Assembly (NCBI GenBank): GCA_021794095.1
Contig: JAJYRN010000011.1
Location: 1-64,000, forward strand
DNA length: 64,000 bases
DNA from: Acidobacteriota bacterium
Lineage (GTDB): Bacteria; Acidobacteriota; Holophagae; Holophagales; Holophagaceae
Direction of reading: 5' to 3'
A program made the position numbers and the translations under genes. Each line of letters opens with the position of its first letter. Position 1 is the stretch's first letter. The notes below the pieces were generated by a model, which was not told the origin of the DNA, did not search any database, and worked only from the letters and a program-made list of their open reading frames with translations. Shown here piece after piece: positions 60,868 through 64,000 of this stretch.

Positions 60868-63800
60868 TCAGTTGAGGGAGGTGGCGATCACCTTCTCCTT
60901 GGTGAAGAACTCGAGCAGATCGCCTTCCCGCAGGGCGTCGAAGCCCTCGATGGCGATGCCGCAGTCGAGGCCGTTCTTCACTTCAGCCACGTCGTCCTTG
61001 AAGCGCTTGAGGCTCTTCAGACCGCCTTCGAAGATGTTCTCACCACCCCGTTTCACGCGGACCTTGTAGGCCTTCTGGACCTTGCCTTCGGTGACGAAGC
61101 AGCCGGCGATGACGGCCTTGTTGATCTTGAAGAGCTGGCGCACCTCGGCCTCGCCCTGGAGGGTCTCCTTGTCCGTGGCGTCCAGAAGGCCGACCATGGC
61201 CTGCTCGATCTCCTCGGTCACCTTGTAGATGATCTCGTGGAAGCGCAGGTCCACGCCCTCTTCATGGGCGAGTTCCTCAGCCTTCTTCTCGGCCTTGGAG
61301 TGGAAGCCGATGATGGAGGCCTTGGAGGCCGCGGCCAGCAGCACATCGTTCTCGGTGACGGTGCCGGCGGCGCTGTGGATGATCCGCACCCGCACCTTGT
61401 CGGTGCTGAGCTTGTCCAGCTGGCCCACCAGGGATTCGACGGAGCCCTGGGTATCCGCCTTGATGATGAGGGGCAGTTCCTTGACCTGGCCATCCTTGAG
61501 GGTGGTGAACAGGTTCTCCAGGGTGACGCGCTGGCGCAGCTGGGCAGACTGGCGGGCCTTCTCCTGGCGGAAGGTGACGATGGTGCGGGCCTTGCCCTCA
61601 TCCTCCACCACCTGGAAGTTGTCGCCGCTGCTGGGCACTTCCTCGAAGCCGAGGATCTGCACAGCGCTGGAGGGACCGACTTCGGTGACGCGCTGGCCCC
61701 GGTCGCTGAACATGGCGCGGACGCGGCCCATGGTGGCGCCGGCCACAAAGATGTCGCCGGCCTTCAGGGTGCCGCGCTGGACCAGCACGGTGGCCACGGC
61801 GCCGCGGCCCCGGTCGAGGCGGGCCTCGACGATGGAACCGGCCGCAGGGCAATCGTAAACAGCCTTCAGCTCCTTCAGGTCGGCCACCAGCAACAGGGTC
61901 TCCAGCAGCTCGTCGAGGCCCTGATGGGTCTTCGCGCTGACGAGGACCGCGGGGACATCGCCGCCGTAGGCCTCGGTCTGGACGCTGTGCTGAAGCAGGC
62001 CCTGCTGGACCTTGTCCGGATTGGCGCCGGGCTTGTCAATCTTGTTGACGGCCACGACGATCGGCACCTCGGCGGCCTTGGCGTGGTTGATGGATTCCAC
62101 GGTCTGGGGCATGACGCCATCGTCGGCAGCCACCACCAGGACGGCGATGTCCGTGACCTTGGCGCCGCGGGCCCGCATCTTGGTGAAGGCTTCGTGGCCC
62201 GGCGTATCGAGGAAGACGACTTGGCGCATGAGACCGGTGTTCGGATCCTTCACATCCACGTGGTAGGCGCCTACATGCTGGGTGATGCCGCCCGCTTCGC
62301 CGGCCGCCACCTTGGTCTTGCGGATGGCGTCCAGCAGCGAGGTCTTACCGTGGTCCACGTGGCCCATGATGGTGACCACCGGGGGCCGGGGTTTCTGCTC
62401 GCCCTGCACCTCCGCGGATTCCTCCGCGATCATCTGCACATCCTCCTCGAAGGAGACGATGTCGGCCAGGAACCCGAATTCGCGGGCGATCTCCTTGGCC
62501 ATCTCCGTGTCGAGGGGCTGGTTGATGGTGGCGAAGATGCCGCGGTGGAGCAGCTTGGCCACCACGTCCTTGGCCGGACGGTTGCACTTCTCGGCCAGTT
62601 CCTTCACGGTCACGCCTTCGGACAGCATGACGATGCCGATCTCGTCCTGGATGTACTCCGTGGCCACCTGCTGGGCCCGGGAACGGGGCTGGCGGAGCTT
62701 GAGATCCATCTCCTGCTCTTCGCGGATCTGCTCCTTCGTCTTCTTCTTGCCGTGCTGGACGCCGCGGCCGGGACCCTTCTGGCTGTTGGGATCAATGGGG
62801 CCGGAGGCGGGGATCGAGGGTCCGCGGCCGGGGCCGCCGGGCCGGGGGCCCATGCCGGGCCGCCCAGGGCCGCCGGGGCGACTGGGGCCGCCGGGGCGGC
62901 TGGGACCGCTGGGGCGGCTGCCCGGGGCGCCGGGCCGTCCACCCGGGCCAGAGGGCCGGGCGCCGCCCTGGGGGCGGGGCTGGGGCAGCTGGATGTAGCG
63001 GGCCGGCTCCTGGTTCCGAGGCGCCGGTGGCGGCGTATCGGAGGTCTTGATGCGGGAAAAACCCTGATCGGGCCGCAGCTCGGTGATGGCCGGCGGAATG
63101 TAGGGCCGGCGGGAGGGCTGGGGCGCGGGGGCCTCGTGGCGGACCTCGCCGCGGCCCGTGTTGGTGGCCATGGGCAGGACGGCCTTTTCCTTCTGCGGCA
63201 TGCCGGAGCGCTGCACCTGGCCGGAGGCTGAGACCTGCCCCGGACGCTGCACGATGGGTCGTGCTCCGGCCTCCGGGCGCGGACCTCCACCGGACGGGGG
63301 CGCGGAAGGCCGTGCGGCCGGCGTGCTCGCGGGGCGGGGCGGCGGCAGCTGGATGTAGCGGGCGGGCTTCTCCTCGCGGGGGGCGGGGGCGGGTTCCGCC
63401 GAGACCTTCAGACGCGAGAACGAGGGCGGTACAGGCTGGGCGGGCGCGGAAGGCGCCAGCGCGGAGGAGGCTTGAGCTGGCTCGGATGTCTCGGGCCGGG
63501 CGGATTCCGGGGCCGCGGCCGGCGCCGGCTGAGGCTCGCTCACCGGCACAGGTTCAGGCTTTCTCAGGAGCACTGCCGGCGGCGGTTTCGGCGCTTCCGG
63601 CTCCGGCGTGGGGGCCGGTTCGGACTCGACCGGCCGGCTTTCCCGGGAGGTCTTGACGATCTTCACTCCGGCGGATGGCTTGTGCAGGGCAAGGGGCGTG
63701 GGTTCGTCGGGCCCCTTGTGCTTCCCCTGGAAGGAGCGGCGGAGCGCGTCGGCCTGGTCATCCGTGAGGTTCGAGCTGTGGCTCTTGCCCTGGAGGCCCA

Positions 63801-63876
63801 AACGCTTCTCGCAGGCCTCGAGGACCTCCTGGTTCGGGATTCCGAGCTCTTTGGCGAGTTGGTTGATGCGAAGCAT
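60868..63876 (-). CDS. infB: Translation initiation factor IF-2
   Basis: 1002 residues. The N-terminal IF2N domain is [21 protein letters not shown] 320-residue Pro/Ala/Gly/Arg-rich linker follows. A second IF2N-like domain is at about 415-465 ([21 protein letters not shown]). The G domain has GHVDHGKT (505-512), DTPGHEAF and NKID, followed by the beta-barrel and C domains that bind fMet-tRNA. Within the linker a roughly 30-residue block is duplicated (153-182 and 273-302, each ending [12 protein letters not shown]). It follows a gene that is probably nusA. Confidence 0.97.
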   Translation of the reverse strand: MLRINQLAKELGIPNQEVLEACEKRLGLQGKSHSSNLTDDQADALRRSFQGKHKGPDEPTPLALHKPSAGVKIVKTSRESRPVESEPAPTPEPEAPKPPPAVLLRKPEPVPVSEPQPAPAAAPESARPETSEPAQASSALAPSAPAQPVPPSFSRLKVSAEPAPAPREEKPARYIQLPPPRPASTPAARPSAPPSGGGPRPEAGARPIVQRPGQVSASGQVQRSGMPQKEKAVLPMATNTGRGEVRHEAPAPQPSRRPYIPPAITELRPDQGFSRIKTSDTPPPAPRNQEPARYIQLPQPRPQGGARPSGPGGRPGAPGSRPSGPSRPGGPSRPGGPGRPGMGPRPGGPGRGPSIPASGPIDPNSQKGPGRGVQHGKKKTKEQIREEQEMDLKLRQPRSRAQQVATEYIQDEIGIVMLSEGVTVKELAEKCNRPAKDVVAKLLHRGIFATINQPLDTEMAKEIAREFGFLADIVSFEEDVQMIAEESAEVQGEQKPRPPVVTIMGHVDHGKTSLLDAIRKTKVAAGEAGGITQHVGAYHVDVKDPNTGLMRQVVFLDTPGHEAFTKMRARGAKVTDIAVLVVAADDGVMPQTVESINHAKAAEVPIVVAVNKIDKPGANPDKVQQGLLQHSVQTEAYGGDVPAVLVSAKTHQGLDELLETLLLVADLKELKAVYDCPAAGSIVEARLDRGRGAVATVLVQRGTLKAGDIFVAGATMGRVRAMFSDRGQRVTEVGPSSAVQILGFEEVPSSGDNFQVVEDEGKARTIVTFRQEKARQSAQLRQRVTLENLFTTLKDGQVKELPLIIKADTQGSVESLVGQLDKLSTDKVRVRIIHSAAGTVTENDVLLAAASKASIIGFHSKAEKKAEELAHEEGVDLRFHEIIYKVTEEIEQAMVGLLDATDKETLQGEAEVRQLFKINKAVIAGCFVTEGKVQKAYKVRVKRGGENIFEGGLKSLKRFKDDVAEVKNGLDCGIAIEGFDALREGDLLEFFTKEKVIATSLN

Positions 63877-63937
63877 GTAAGGGGCTTACCTCGGCCTGGG
63901 ATTGGGGGGAACGGGAAGGCGGCTGCAGGACTCCAGC

Positions 63938-64000
63938 CTACTCCCCGAAGTGCGCCTGCACCGCGTCAATGAGACGGAAGGCCAGATCCTGGTCCATGCC
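63938..64000 (-). CDS. C-terminal end of a gene upstream of infB, probably nusA
   Basis: Only the last 20 codons plus stop are inside the window (GMDQDLAFRLIDAVQAHFGE). The usual nusA-infB order and a gap of about 60 nt to infB make NusA the most likely identity. The visible residues alone cannot prove it. Confidence 0.45.
   Translation of the reverse strand, partial: GMDQDLAFRLIDAVQAHFGE

Noticed and set aside
63158-63972. Plus-strand ORFs opposite the infB linker
   Set aside because: The linker's Pro/Ala/Arg codons leave the opposite strand open. The IF-2 frame is certain.
1-64000. tRNA, rRNA or prophage/insertion-sequence genes
   Set aside because: None of the characteristic sequences (tRNA TψC-arm motif GGTTCGAATCC with CCA end, rRNA segments, transposase or integrase motifs) was seen when reading either strand.

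Overview
This window is GC-rich, densely coded chromosomal DNA. It most resembles an Acidobacteriota genome of the Holophagae type (Geothrix/Holophaga relatives). That placement is inferred from the gene complement (alternative complex III linked to a caa3-type oxidase, a PPi-type phosphofructokinase) and not from any database search. No rRNA, tRNA, CRISPR array, phage or transposase gene was seen. About 55 protein genes are supported.

Layout. 1-6 kb (minus strand): start of metK, a PfkB-family kinase, RNase G, and the pantothenate genes panD, panC and panB with a secreted Arg/Asp-rich protein between panD and panC. 6.2-9.7 kb: a 1143-residue signalling protein with a degenerate kinase-like N-terminus, a P-loop ATPase and a long helical repeat region. 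9.8-23.5 kb (minus): one long respiratory operon, actA-orf65-actB-actC-actDE-actF-cytochrome c-sco-coxA-coxC-coxD-coxB-ctaB. It encodes a quinol-oxidising alternative complex III feeding a caa3-type, A2-class oxygen reductase. Most junctions overlap by 4-11 nt, and a CRP-type palindrome sits upstream of a possible promoter. 24-28.3 kb (minus): maf, a GNAT acetyltransferase, lnt and a TrmH/SpoU methylase joined by 4-nt overlaps, then a patatin-like lipoprotein.

28.5-38.1 kb: an OPT-family transporter and a solo PqqD protein (plus), a membrane hybrid histidine kinase (minus), then the N-degron operon clpS-clpA-aat (plus). 38.1-44.7 kb: cell-division genes ftsZ, ftsA, ftsQ and murB (minus), with an aldo/keto reductase and a secreted phosphoesterase inserted on the opposite strand between ftsQ and murB. 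44.7-50.4 kb: ruvX, a beta-hydroxyacid dehydrogenase, a hypothetical protein, a 58-residue membrane miniprotein, lolD, lolC/E and a PilZ-receiver protein. 50.5-56.6 kb (plus): hflX, then a MarR regulator with an RND pump and its adaptor. The MarR gene has a promoter and palindromic operator placed so that its mRNA would be leaderless. 56.5-64 kb: a DUF4149-like membrane protein, a type II secretion-type pseudopilin, a lipoprotein, a PPi-type phosphofructokinase, hppD, infB and the end of a gene that is probably nusA.

Non-coding structure. Several intergenic gaps hold members of a palindromic repeat family: a stem of up to 15 bp closing on the core CCCGGC-TTG-GCCGGG. Some are joined to a second, roughly 75-bp module that also folds on itself. 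Other notable sites are a 14-G run upstream of the aldo/keto reductase, a cluster of palindromes upstream of hppD, and an AT-rich inverted repeat near 6.1 kb.
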